From Petaurus breviceps papuanus (taxonomy: Eukaryota > Chordata > Mammalia > Diprotodontia > Petauridae): a stretch of DNA of 64,000 bases. A model generated the notes under the pieces. That model made no database searches. It was given only the letters and a program-made list of their open reading frames with translations, and was not told the DNA's origin. Below are positions 32,646 through 43,019 of this stretch, piece by piece (within the stretch, counting starts at the first letter, position 1; each line of letters begins with the position of its first letter). Both the position numbers and the translations under genes were made by a program. The stretch covers positions 18,716,903 to 18,780,902 of the forward strand of contig JAMXIF010000042.1 of NCBI GenBank assembly GCA_028583685.1, written 5' to 3'.

Positions 32646-33199
32646 AGCATAATAGAGATATAAGGTGATAAACAGGAAGAATGGTGAGATCAAGTGAAAG
32701 ATTTTTTTTAAGGATGAGGAAATACTGGCATCTTTGTAGGCATCTGGAAGGAGCTAGTAGATAAGGAAATATTGTGGATTAGAAATGGAAAGGGATAATA
32801 GATTAGAAATAGATAATGGGGATAATCTGCTTGAGAAAATAGGAGAGGCTGGGCTCAAGGGTGCATGTTTGATGAGGTCTAGGGTTAGCCTTGGTAGGGA
32901 GAAGCTCTATCTCACCTTTTAAAACAGGAATCAAGTATATAAAGGGGGTAGGATTTATGTGATTGGAGTTGAGGAGGAAATGAAACAAGCTCTTGGCAAT
33001 TACCTCATTTTGATTTGTTTGTCTAGAAGGCTAGTCTGAAGCTGGAAGGGCATAGTGATGATGTATCATGAGAAACTTGGAAAAGAAACCATGGAGTACA
33101 GTAACGGTGTTCAATGAGAAAGTTGAGGAGAGATTAGAAGGTTTAGAACACTGGCAACAAATGAGTGCCTGCCCATCCCTTTACTCTTGCTCTCTTCCT

Positions 33200-33408
33200 G
33201 GAGCAGCTAGGTGGCACAGTGTATAGAGCACTAGACATGGAATCAGGAAGACTCATCTTCCTGAGTTCAAATCTGACCTCATACATTTACTAGCCGTGTG
33301 ACCCTGGGCAAATCATTTAACTCTGTTTGCCTCAAATCCACACGTGTAAAATGAGCTGGAGAATGAAATGGCAAACGATTCTAGTATCTTTACCAATAAG
33401 ATTTGGCT
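33200..33408 (+). mobile_element. MAR1-type SINE (hairpin subfamily)
   Basis: Head 'gcagctaggtggcacagtgt', core 'actagccgtgtgaccctggg', 'gaaatggcaaacgattctag'. Carries 'aggaagactcatcttcct' before the B box. Confidence 0.92.
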
Positions 33409-33522
33409 ATGACTGGTCTTAAGGATTCTCACCATCCTGTTCTCTCCCTAATTCTTACCAACCTGACTTCTGACTTCATCATTCAACTAAAACTGCACTC
33501 TCCAAAGTTACTAATGATCAAT

Positions 33523-33713
33523 TTCTCTCTCTGTCTCTCTCTGTCTCTCTCTCTCTCTCTTTCTCTCTGTCTCTCTGTCTCTCTCTCTCTGTCTCTCTCT
33601 CTGTCTCTCTCTCTGTCTCTCTCTCTCTCTCTGTCTCTCTCTCTAATTCTCTCTCTCTGTCTCTCTCTCTGTTTCTCTCTCTCTGTCTCTCTGTCTCTTG
33701 TCTCTCTCTCTAT
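33523..33713. repeat. (CTCTCTGT)n pyrimidine-rich microsatellite
   Basis: CT runs with regular CTGT units. Lies between L2 and the 3-prime side of an antisense SINE. Confidence 0.95.
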
Positions 33714-33830
33714 CAGTTAAGTGACTTGCCCAGGGTCACACAGGTAATAAGTATCTGAAGCCAGTTTTGAACTCAGGTCCTCCTGACTCCAGGGCCAGTG
33801 CTCTATCCACTGTGTCATCTAGTTGCCCCC
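33714..33830 (-). mobile_element. MAR1-type SINE, 3-prime truncated
   Basis: 'ttaagtgacttgcccagggt', 'aactcaggtcctcctgactc', head 'gtgtcatctagttgcccc'. The usual 3-prime half is replaced by the microsatellite. Confidence 0.88.
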
Positions 33831-35411
33831 TCCCATAATCTCTTAATTGTCAAATCTAATGATCTTTTCACAATTTTCATCCTTCTTGATTTTTTAAAGA
33901 CTTTTATACTACCAGTCACTCTTTTGTCCTTGATACACTCCTCTATCTCAGATTTTGTGACACTGCTTTCCAACTTTTACTTTTACCTCTTTTATCTATC
34001 CTCAGTTTCCTTTGCTATATCTTTGTCCAGATCATGCCCACTAACATTCAGTGTTGTTCAAAGATCTATCTTGGGCGTTATTCTCTTCTTCCTCTATATT
34101 ATTTCACTTGGTGATTTCATCAGTTTCCAACAAATCAATTATCATTGAAATCTCAGCATTATTATAGCAATTCTCAGATTTATTTATCCAGCCCTAACCT
34201 CTCTTTTGACTTCCAGTTTAACAACTTCAAATGTCTCCTGGACAAAACAAACTGGATGTTTGTGAGAGACCTTAAACTTAATATATTAAAAACTTAACTA
34301 CTTATATTTTTCTCCAAACTTTCCTTTCATTCTAACTTCTTATTACTGTCATGGCTACCTCTACTCTTTTGGTCACCCAAGTTGGCAGCCTAGATATCAT
34401 CTTTGACTCTTAAGTAGCTCTAACCCCTTAAAACCAACCAGTTGCCAAGTATTGGAGATTCCATCTCTTTTAACACCTCTCTTCTTTTTCCCCTTCTCTC
34501 TTCTAACACTGCTACCACCATGGGCATAGCAATGATTACCTGGACTATTGCAATAGCTTTTGTTCAGCCTCTCTGTTTCAAGTCTCTCCCCACTCCAATC
34601 CATCTTCTACTTAGCTATCAAAGTGATCTTTCTAAAGAATGGGTCTAGCCATATCACCTCCTATCTCTTTTTAGTAAACTCTATTGACTCCCTACTACCT
34701 CCAGGATCAAATATAACATTCTCTGTTTCACTTTTAAAGCCTCTCATAACCTTTCCCCTTCCTACTATTCTAGTTTTCTCATATCTTACTCCTCTTCAGG
34801 CAATCTATAAACAATGACTCTGGCTTCTGTAGTCTTCTGTGTAAAAAGATACTCATTTTGCAACTCACTGTATTTTCATTAGCTGTGTCCAATGCTAGAA
34901 ATTTTCTCCTTCCTCTTCTCTGCCTCCTGACTTTGCTAGCTTGCTTAATCCTACCTTCTGCAAGACTTTCCTCATTCCCACTTTATGCTGGGGCCTTCCC
35001 TCTGATATTATAACAATCTGTTCCAAGTATATCTTGTTTACACATAGCTATTTGAATGTTGTCTTCCCCATTAGACTATGAGATCCTTGAAGACAGGGGA
35101 TTTTTTTTTTTTTTGCCTTTCTTCTCATCCCTAGCACTTAGCACAGTATTTGGCACAGAGAAAGAGTTTAATAAATGTTTGTTCACTTGATTTATGGAAA
35201 GCAGAATTGATAAGTGAAGGGGTCGATGGATTGTTTTAGCAAAGTAAGGTCTCAGATAATCTCTATTTGTACGGTTAAAATAATCATAGTTCTGTGATTC
35301 CCTCTCCTTCCCCCACCCCACTTTGCCCATTGACCCACAAGCAGTCAGAGATGGAACCTGAACCCAAGTATTCTTGACTCCAAGGCAAGCATTTCATACA
35401 TTAAACCATGA

Positions 35412-35628
35412 TATCTCTACGTTTTTGGGTACTAGGAATGGACCTGTGATTTCATTAAGGAATTTCCAAGGGAGGAAATTCCCTCTACCAATATAAGTCA
35501 GTGCCTTCTGTGCATCTTGTGTCTTAGAGAGTCTCCTAGAGCTCTGAAAGTAAAGTGACTTGCCCGGGAACACAGGGACTTGAACCAAGGTATCCTGACT
35601 TTGAGGCCAGCTCTTTATCCACTATTCT
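35412..35628 (-). mobile_element. CORE-SINE-like repeat (second family)
   Basis: 'ggacctgtgatttcattaag', 'ggaaattccctctaccaata', 'gtaaagtgacttgcccggga', 'ctgactttgaggccagctct'. The same ordered blocks occur at 43755 and 61695. Confidence 0.75.
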
Positions 35629-35739
35629 GAAATGTTTGTCTTTACACATATAAAATGTGAATCATGGTGAGATATCTTAGAAATATTCTCATCCAGTCAC
35701 TCACTTCAATGCAAGAATCACTTTTAGAATTTTATTGTT

Positions 35740-35892
35740 TTTGGCCAGTTGTTTCAGTCGAGACTGACCCTTTGTACCTCCATTTGTGGATCTCTTGGCA
35801 AAGACACTGGAGTAGTTTGCCATTTCCTCCCCCAATGGATCCATTTTGTTGAACAATCTGTGCTAGAGTGACTTGCCCAAGGTCACACAGTT
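35740..35892 (-). mobile_element. MAR1-type SINE
   Basis: 'gttgtttcagtcgagactga', 'actggagtagtttgccattt', 'gagtgacttgcccaaggtca'. The head is missing. Confidence 0.85.
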
Positions 35893-35899
35893 TTAGAGT

Positions 35900-36300
35900 A
35901 TTACCTGACAAATTGCCATCCAGCTTTCTTTTTAATAATGAGAAGCTTGTCATCTGGCAAAGAAATCCATTCCATTGTTGAATGGTTAGAATTTTTTTTC
36001 TTTTTTGGAGGACAATGGGGTTAAGTGACTTGCCCAAGGTCACACAGCTACTTTTTTGTGTTAAGTGTCTGAGGCTGGATTTGAACTCAGGTCCTGCTAA
36101 CTCGAGGGCCAGTGCTCTACTCACTGTGCAACTTAGATGCCCCAAGAAAATTCTTATATTGAGTCCAAATTGGTTTCCCTTTCTTCCTATTTCTGAAATC
36201 TAGAGAAACACATACTAAATCTACCGCCCTTTTTATTATGAAAACTTTTCACATATTTGAAGACAATCATGAGCTCTATCTTGCTTGGTGGGCTCTTTCA
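35900..36300 (-). mobile_element. L3/CR1 LINE fragment split by a SINE
   Basis: 'aaatccattccattgttgaa', then after the SINE 'attcttatattgagtccaaa' and 'acatatttgaagacaatcat', matching the antisense of the CR1 C-terminal domain and 3-prime end. Confidence 0.7.
35992..36143 (-). mobile_element. MAR1/WSINE-type SINE with A tail
   Basis: Starts with a T-rich run (reverse A tail), 'gttaagtgacttgcccaagg', 'gatttgaactcaggtcctgc', head 'caacttagatgcccc'. Inside CR1. Confidence 0.9.
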
Positions 36301-36600
36301 AAGATCAAAGGAATCATAGATATGAGAACATGCTCTGCAACAATGTGTGTGTATTTTGAAGTGGATTGGCCCCAGCATAGCAACAGGGTTGCCATTCTGG
36401 ACAAAGGACATCAGACAGACTAGCTGTCGAAGGGGTAGAGTTACTCACAGTGCCTAGCTCCGGAAATAGCTTCTAGAGTCTGTCACAAGTCAAAGTGGAA
36501 ATTCAATACTAAAAGAACCTTGGATCATTCATAGATCTTGTCTTTAAAATCATTATAAAATGCTAATGATCATAAGGCATCTTTGTCCAGAAGATATTCA
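36301..36600. other. Unannotated stretch
   Basis: No repeat or gene recognised. Confidence 0.4.
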
Positions 36601-36604
36601 GGTT

Positions 36605-36795
36605 TTCAAGACTACTTTTAGATTTATCACCTCACTTGATCCTGGGAGGTGGACAGGGTAGATGGTTATTATCTCCATTTGATAGACAAGTAAACTTCTA
36701 TCCAGTGACGATCTGCCAAGTAGTTACAGGATAAGGATGAGAACCCATATCGCCTGACTCTCAGTCTAGTTTTTCCTTTTGTACCATGCTCCCTA
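36605..36795 (-). mobile_element. MIR SINE
   Basis: 'atcacctcacttgatcctgg', 'gttattatctccatttgata', 'gagaacccatatcgcctgac'. Diverged. Confidence 0.65.
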
Positions 36796-36859
36796 CACCT
36801 TGGAATAGAAGTATCAATAATCTATATTAATGCAGCTTTTGTTTGTTTGCCACACCCAT

Positions 36860-36888
<29 letters not shown>
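36860..36888. repeat. (CA)n dinucleotide repeat
   Basis: CA run of about 29 bp. Confidence 0.95.
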
Positions 36889-36890
<2 letters not shown>

Positions 36891-36909
36891 CTAGATTCAG
36901 CAATTCATC

Positions 36910-37260
36910 GAGGCAGCTAGGTACCACAGTGGCTACAGTGCTGGACATGGAGTCAGGAAGGCATGAGTATGAATTCTGCTTTGGATAGTGATCCAATGGA
37001 TCTGTATGTAATCTCATTATGATGGATTTACACCTTAACTCATCTATGACTTTATGAAAATATAATTATCACCTATGTCTTTGCATAAGTCTTTGGATAG
37101 TGTGACCTTGGGGAAGTCACTTGACTTCTCTTAAATTGCCTCAGTTTCCTTATCTGAAAATTAGGAAAAATAATAGCACAGGATGCTATGAGGATAAAAT
37201 GAGATTTCAAAGGTAAAACCCTTTGCTAATCTTAAAGCACTCCATAAATACTAACTATTC
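36910..37260 (+). mobile_element. MAR1/MIR CORE-SINE carrying a 100-bp insertion
   Basis: Head 'aggcagctaggtaccacagt' to 36990, then an insertion, then 'tgtgaccttggggaagtcac', 'tcagtttccttatctgaaaa'. The SINE is contiguous when the insertion and one 12-bp repeat are set aside. Confidence 0.9.
36991..37090. repeat. 100-bp inserted segment (copy 1)
   Basis: Starts 'atccaatggatctgtatgta', ends 'ctatgtctttgcataagt'. Flanked by a perfect 12-bp direct repeat, ctttggatagtg, at 36979-36990 and 37091-37102. A closely similar copy lies at 38325-38429. No A tail and no LINE or SINE signature. Confidence 0.85.
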
Positions 37261-37440
37261 TCACTATTATCAAATATTTTTTAATCATCTAGTATGTTCA
37301 ATGTATTGTTTTAGGCTCTAGGAAAAGAACATCAAAGTAAAATGAGACATGGTCCCTTCCCCTAAGGAATTTATAATCTGGTAGGAGAGATAGGATATTT
37401 AGAACATGATAAAGGCATACAAAACTGAGAATAAGTGAGG
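37261..37440 (-). mobile_element. L2 3-prime end (reverse)
   Basis: 'gtatgttcaatgtattgttt', 'catggtcccttcccctaagg', 'aatttataatctggtaggag'. Diverged. Confidence 0.7.
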
Positions 37441-38275
37441 CTTCTATTAAGCATCAATTAAAAACAGGAAAGAGTGGAAAGTCTGTGGCTGTTTCATTTC
37501 TTTCTTCTTATATTCAGCCTATACTAATGTCAACAAACTGAAGGAGTATGTAACAATAGGAGAACTTTTTTCATCCCAAACTCAAATTCTCAGTCAATCC
37601 TCCAAGGTGAATTTGAACTCTGAACCTATTTGCAGCTTCCCCAGTTCTAACTGGACCTCTGTGGTTCTGCTCTGACCCAGCAACTTGTTCAACTGCTGCC
37701 TTTTGAAGGGGGTCCGTTGGAGTTGGCCACGTGTAATCTAGGGGCACATCAAGGTCTGGGGGAAGGAGAGCTCAGGTCGGGGTTGCTGTGTGCACAGTCG
37801 GCAGGGAAACATGGAGTGCCTCCTCTGAAATGCCACCTTGGTGGAACTGAGAGATCCAAATGTGGATCAGGTTCCTCAACCCTGCAGCTGGCAGTGCTGG
37901 GTGGGAAAATAAGAGTCCTGTTACAATTTAGAGGTCAGGGGAGGGGAACATGCCAAGCCTCCTTATCACTCAGCAGGGGGAATAGGAAAGGAAGAAAGGG
38001 GAAGGGGGAAGATGAAAAACCACTGAAGTGCTCATCCTCCAGAATCAACAACCAGAAGTAGGGGGTCTTATTGGGAACTTAGGGAGGCTCTAAAGAGAGA
38101 AGACAGAGCACAAAACAAGGACAAGCTTTAACCTAGCAAGCACAGCCGTGCAACAGGAAACTCACACACATACAATGACATACACATACATGAACATTCA
38201 CATACTATGTTGAAGGGACCAAGATAGAAAGGATTTGTACACCAGAATTAAATCACCAGCTCAGCATCTCAGTAT

Positions 38276-38277
<2 letters not shown>
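37441..38277. other. Repeat-poor unannotated stretch
   Basis: Contains a somewhat GC-richer block at 37670-38060. The 114-codon frame at 37717-38061 has no ATG at its start (TTG) and no known motif, so it is not called a gene. Confidence 0.5.

Positions 38278-38324
<47 letters not shown>
38278..38324. repeat. (AC)n dinucleotide repeat
   Basis: Perfect AC run directly before copy 2 of the duplicated segment. Confidence 0.97.
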
Positions 38325-38326
<2 letters not shown>

Positions 38327-38429
38327 CAATGGATCTGTATGTAATCTCATTATGATGAGTTTATACCATAACTCATCTATGACTTCTTTATGAAAATATA
38401 ATTATCACCTATGTCTTTGCATAAATCTT
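38325..38429. repeat. Duplicated segment (copy 2)
   Basis: Matches 36991-37090 almost throughout, differing by a few substitutions and a 3-base indel. Lacks the 12-bp flanking repeats, so it is the likely source or an older relative. Confidence 0.85.
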
Positions 38430-38568
38430 CCATAGGGAATGTATCAAACACACTGAAGGCCTTTCTCTAGCTCTTTGAATATTTCATGGAGTGTATGTAA
38501 TATTTGTACCATCTATCCATCCATTATCCCTTATTTTCACTACATGAATGGTCCATCTCCTTTTTTAG

Positions 38569-38851
38569 CCACACATGGGATGATTATTTTAAGAACTGGA
38601 ACTCTACAGCACTCAGCAATGAAAGCTATGGTGATTTCAAAGAGATTGGCTTAGCTACCCACAGCACCAAACAAAGGGGTGAGGAATGCTTTTTGCCAAT
38701 TTGTGATAAATGTTTGGATGGAGAGTGTATTGAGCTAATTCACTGGTACCATATTTCTGTTTTGGACAGGCACCACAGATGGACAATGAACTGGGCTAAG
38801 ACTAACTTTATCAACATCTATATGGACTTTGTGCTAAATAAACCCGAATAA
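38569..38851 (+). other. Exon-like open frame (unrecognised, low confidence)
   Basis: A good splice-acceptor context ('atctccttttttag', ending 38568) opens a frame of about 93 codons to a TAA at 38849-38851. The translation is complex and protein-like: 'HTWDDYFKNWNSTALSNESY' with two N-glycosylation-type sequons, and 'CFLPICDKCLDGEC' with four cysteines. I do not recognise the family. No further exon is evident. Could be chance, an old retrocopy or a lone terminal exon. Confidence 0.2.
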
Positions 38852-38904
38852 TCAATTAATCAGACTAGCTAAAACCAATACAATATAAAGCACTCAATGA
38901 AAAA

Positions 38905-39020
38905 AAAATTGTAATTTTTGTCTTCAAACCCTTTGTGCCTAACACTGTGCCTAGCACATGATAGATGCTTTAACATTTATTGACTGATTTGTCTGGGACT
39001 TAGAAGCCTAATAAATTCTT
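38905..39020 (+). mobile_element. L2 3-prime end
   Basis: 'aacactgtgcctagcacatg', 'tttaacatttattgactgat', then a second degraded end 'cctaataaattcttgttgaa'. Confidence 0.8.
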
Positions 39021-39060
39021 GTTGAAAGAATCAATGAATCATCAAATTATAGTTAAGTAA

Positions 39061-39225
39061 GGTTCAATTATATATATAATATATATTATTTATATATAAA
39101 TATGCATATATGTATATTATATGCATATGTTTGTACATTATACACACATACCCATATATCTATATGTACATACACACAGAAACAGATGCACACATATGTG
39201 CATATTTATACACACTTAGTTCTGG
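39061..39225. repeat. AT-rich simple sequence with TATG/CATA units
   Basis: TA runs giving way to TGTATA/CACATA units. Confidence 0.85.
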
Positions 39226-39256
39226 TTTGACTTCTATATGACTACATATATTTATA

Positions 39257-39368
39257 TAGGACAGCTAGGTGGCACAGTGGATAGAGCACTGAGCCTGGAG
39301 TCAGGAAGACTCTTCTTCCTGAGTTCAAATATGGCCTCAGACACTTATTGTTATGCGACCCTGCCAAA
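39257..39368 (+). mobile_element. MAR1-type SINE, 3-prime truncated (hairpin subfamily)
   Basis: 'gacagctaggtggcacagtg', 'aggaagactcttcttcctga', ends after 'ttatgcgaccctgcc'. Confidence 0.88.
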
Positions 39369-39559
39369 AAGTATCATCATAAGTAAAGAATGTAAGATAC
39401 CACATCGTCTCAATTTTAGCTTAAAAACTAGGCACAGTGCTATCAGTTAGCCCTCTTGAAACTTTATGTTTCTATGTACTCAGGGATTGCCCAGCCTTCA
39501 GGTATTGATGCCTGGGCTGTCCAGGGATAAGAACAAATAATGATAATAAGAGAAGGAAT

Positions 39560-39805
39560 GTTGGCAGCTAGGTGGTACAGGACCTAGGCCTGGAGGCAGG
39601 AAGATTAATCTTCCTGAGTTCAGATGTGGTCTCAGAAACTTACTAGCTGTGTGACCTTGGGCAAGCTACTTAGCCCTGTTTACCTCAGTTTCCTCATCTG
39701 TGGAATGAACTGGAAAAGGAAATGGAAAACTACTTTACTATCTTTGCTGAGAAAACCCCAAATGGGATCACACAGTGTCAGACACAACTAAAAAAAATGA
39801 CTTGA
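39560..39805 (+). mobile_element. MAR1-type SINE (hairpin subfamily)
   Basis: 'ggcagctaggtggtacagga', 'aggaagattaatcttcctga', 'tgtgaccttgggcaagctac', end 'agtgtcagacacaact'. Nearly complete. Confidence 0.92.
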
Positions 39806-39861
39806 GCCGCAACATATTTATAGATACACACAAACTGACACACACATATGCATTGACTCTT

Positions 39862-39939
39862 AGCGCATATGTTTACTAAAATAATAGTAAGACTGGAACT
39901 AGCCCATATGTTTACTAAAATAATAGTAAGACTGGAACA
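39862..39939. repeat. Two-copy tandem duplication, 39-bp unit
   Basis: Unit starts 'agcgcatatgtttactaaaa' and repeats at 39901 with one visible base change. No target-site logic, so a local slippage or duplication product. Confidence 0.92.
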
Positions 39940-40482
39940 GCAAAGAAATTAACATGGAGCTTGTACAAGAATGAAATGTACATTTGTGGAGCATTCTACA
40001 TTTCTCCTCTTCTTTAGTTTTATTCCATTATCTCATTAGGCATGGAGGAATGGGGAGGTTCTTGAAAGATATTCCAGAAGAAAGCAATCTGTTAGATCCT
40101 CCCCTCAAAGCTAGGAAGAGGCAGACTGAATATTATCTATGGGTTAGCCTATCTCTCTTCAGAGAGGCTCCTTTCTAGGTTGACCTCAGGGGAACATGTT
40201 TTTCAATCATGGCAACCCATAAAGATAAGCCATTCAGATCTAGTTAAGTCATTATTGGTGGAGTGAGAAGCCATGATGACAAAAATCACAACTACTTGTA
40301 GTATTAAAGTATGTATGTGTTAGCAATTTTTCCTGTATTGATGTTATGATTTATGTTCAGTAATAGACTATGCACTTGGCTGAAATCCGATGAAAATTCA
40401 AATACCAGAAAACACCCAGTTGAGATATAAATTTATTTCAGCTCTGTTAATGTAACTTTACAACTAAACTCATTAAATTCTT

Positions 40483-40526
<44 letters not shown>

Positions 40527-40945
40527 GTGTGGTGGCAAGGCAGTTATAGAGAAGTGTGATTGTGTGTGTGTGTGTGTGTAGGTGATTGGATTTGTGTTTT
40601 GCTTGGTTCATACTGAATGCTGATCATCAGTCAACCCCTCCCATTAATGCTGTTGAACTATTACCCTTTACATGCAGGCATAACTCAAGGCAATGATTTA
40701 ATGACTTTCCATCAGTTCACTTTAAGGAGGAGAGTTTCCTGTCCTCAAAGGGACAGTGCCATCTGGTGCATACCCTAGGTTAGGCAAGGAGGGGTGGCCA
40801 GAGCAATTTATAGACATACACACAGATTGCTTCTGCCTATATTGAGTTGCTGCTTCTCCATATAAAAATGTAAGGGCATGGTCATCTACTTATTGAGTGT
40901 TGTAGAAGCTACAAAGTCATTGTATTTCTCAGGGTGGGTCAAATA
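39940..40945. other. Unannotated stretch with (TG)n runs
   Basis: TG runs at 40484-40522 and 40561-40579. The rest has no recognised repeat or gene. Confidence 0.5.
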
Positions 40946-40949
40946 ATCA

Positions 40950-41215
40950 TAGCTGACATTTGTAAAGTGTTTTGAAGTTTGTAAAGCACCTTATATGCAT
41001 CATTCCATTTGAACTTCATAATAATCCTGTGAGGTAAATAGTAAAAAAAGGCAGATGCTAAAAGTTATTAACTCCCCATTTAATAGATGAAGAAACTGAG
41101 TTTCAGAGTAGTTGACCGATTTGTTTATGATCATGGATCTAGTAAGTGTCTGGGGTGGAATTTGAAATCAGGGTTTCCCATCTCCAAGTCTGTCACTCTA
41201 TATATACTCTATTAT
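40950..41215 (-). mobile_element. MIR SINE, near full length
   Basis: 'tttgtaaagcaccttatatg', 'aataatcctgtgaggtaaat', 'gatgaagaaactgagtttca', 'tctagtaagtgtctggggtg'. Confidence 0.8.
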
Positions 41216-41635
41216 ACTTTCCTCTTCATGAAATATCTAGCATGGAAAACACATGGAGAGGTATTGTCTCTGTAATTTCAAATGGGCTTAAAGAGATCAA
41301 CACAATCAACTTTGAAGCAATGAGGAAAAATAGGACTAAATCCTGGTCCTTTGAGTTTTCAAAAGGGGAAAGACAGAAAATGGACTTGCAAAAATGACAA
41401 CACTTACAAATCAGCCTTTAAATATACTCCAACTACTATTGAATGAAAGACATCTCTCAAAGTCATATTTGAAAGAAGAAAATTGCCAGTGACCCTTGGT
41501 ACTTTACCCAGAAATACCCTGGCATAAAAAGAATGAGGACAGAAGCATAGTCCAGAGATATCTGACCCAGCACAGTAGCCTTGCATTAGCTAGACCGCCC
41601 TGTGGAATACAGCAAAAAAATAAATAAATAAATAA
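41216..41635. other. Unannotated stretch
   Basis: An AAAT run at about 41616-41634, otherwise nothing recognised. Confidence 0.4.
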
Positions 41636-41639
41636 CCTG

Positions 41640-41800
41640 TCGATTTCCTTATCTGCTAAATGGGAATAATAACTGCCCTACCTACTGTACAATATTATTG
41701 TGGGAATCAAATTTATTCAAGATACTGTAGAGGGGCTGATGATGAGTAATGAATGATCTGGACTAGACTATCTCTGAGCTTTCTTCTCAATCTGAGATTC
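41640..41800 (+). mobile_element. MIR/MIR3 SINE fragment
   Basis: 'gatttccttatctgctaaat', 'gggaataataactgccctac', then 'agcttt..tctgagattcta'-type tail. Confidence 0.65.
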
Positions 41801-41807
41801 TATGAAA

Positions 41808-41874
41808 TTAGGTAGCTAAGTGGTACAGTAGACAGAGTACTGAACCTGGAGTCAGGAAGACCTAAGTTCAAATC
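41808..41874 (+). mobile_element. SINE 5-prime arm, split by an LTR fossil
   Basis: MAR1 head 'ggtagctaagtggtacagta' to the B box 'aagttcaaatc'. The other arm starts at 43020. Confidence 0.9.
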
Positions 41875-43019
41875 TGATGGCAAGCAAAGTAGTACTTTGC
41901 TGCTTGCTGCAGCTATTCAAGTGCCTTTGAGCCTTGCCTTTGATTGTGTCAAGTCTTTGTTGGAAACAGTATATATTGTGTTACTCTCTATAGGCCTAGG
42001 ACAAAGAGGGTTTGGAGACCTTTCCTGCCCTTAATAGGCCTAAGGTCATCACATGGAGCCCATGGTGGAAGGAGCTTGCCTAAGGAGCAGAACAGGAAGG
42101 AGCAGAGCAGAGAAAATCTCAAGCACAAGCTGGGACCAAGCAGAACTGAGAGGGAGAATGTCTGTGATGTCTGGCACTCTGTGTGTCTGTTTGGTCTATT
42201 GAAAGAGAACTTTACTAGAAGCCCTGAAAGAGGACTTTACTGCTATTTACAGAAGTCATGAAAGAGGACTTTACTTCTGATACAGAAGCCCTGAGATTTT
42301 AATGTTGCTTTGTGTTTGATTTCTCAGACAGAAGCTTTGTCTGTTGGTTTGTGTTACTTTGTCAGTCAGACAATGAAATGAGATGATAGTGCTGGCAATG
42401 TGTGCAAATATAGTTATAGCTCTATTAAGCTTTATCTTCCTAGAAACAGAAATTTTGAAGAGCTTGGATTGGAGCAGTAAGGTGAGATATAGAACCAGAA
42501 CAGAGAGCTGCCTACCTGTGAATCCAGGCAAGAGCTGGGAGTATTCAGCCCCTGGAAGAGGAGACCTGGGGTTTGGAAGTCATGGAAGTCAGCTTCCAGT
42601 TAAGATGAAAGAGGATTTTACTTGGGTACTCTGCATTGACTGATGAGATTGTGACTTATTGTGACCTAATGGTAGATGACATTTGTACTTTCTGCTAGCC
42701 CTTAAGGGTGATTGGCTTAGGGATGACTGGAAGCCAGCCTTGAGTCAAGATGAAAGAAGACTCAGTAAATTATTTTGGGTACTCTGTATTGATTGAAGAG
42801 ATTATGACTTACTGAAGGATATGTTTGTTTAAGACTATGTGGCCACCTTAGTAATAAGTTGTCATGTTATATTGTTGTTAATGTTGTGCTTTAGTTTCTT
42901 GAATGTTTTGCTTTGGTTTATTGCTGAATGAATAGAGAGTTTATTATATTATGTGATGAGATCCTTAAAGTTATTCACCGCAGTAGTTCTCAAGAGAACT
43001 GCTTGTGATTGGCTTTACA
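41875..43019 (+). mobile_element. LTR-type fossil within a SINE
   Basis: A 1.15-kb insertion that can be read TG...CA, set between the two arms of one SINE. A 5-bp repeat (aatct) spans the junctions but overlaps the TG/CA by a base, so the exact ends are uncertain. Part of it near 42020-42080 resembles the LTR at 45702. An internal imperfect duplication (about 42580-42662 and 42728-42815) is visible. No coding region recognised. A solo LTR or similar remnant of moderate age; orientation is inferred from the resemblance. Confidence 0.55.

Larger units (their letters stand above)
30425..33185 (-). mobile_element. L2 LINE, about 1.5 kb, split by an L1
   Basis: Antisense order: 'gaagagctttgaatgccaaa', 'gcaacagattggatatgtgt', 'aatagtgtcaaatgtttcgg', 'agaagtcaaggaggatgagg' (the last is the reverse of the L2 RT stretch ending FDTVDH). 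It breaks at about 31434 and resumes at about 32650 with 'agagatataaggtgataaac', upstream in L2 order. Confidence 0.85.
33411..35195 (+). mobile_element. L2 LINE, ORF2 C-terminal half to 3-prime end
   Basis: About 1.5 kb of sense L2 after subtracting insertions. 'FTIFILLDFLKTFILPVTLL' near 33855-33915 is the degraded 'FSVLILLDLSAAFDTVDH' RT stretch. The body then has 'cctggactattgcaatagct', 'ccatatcacctcctatctct', 'ctttgctagcttgctt', ending with 'cacttagcacagtatttggc' and 'ttaataaatgtttgttcact'. Multiple stops. Confidence 0.9.

Noticed and set aside
33403-33720. 105-codon frame rich in serine and leucine
   Set aside because: Joins a SINE end, an L2 piece and the CTCTCTGT array.
33798-34148. 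116-codon forward frame
   Set aside because: Degraded L2 reverse transcriptase, with its start in a SINE.
37717-38061. 114-codon forward frame in a GC-richer block
   Set aside because: Starts at TTG rather than ATG, has no motif and no splice or promoter context.
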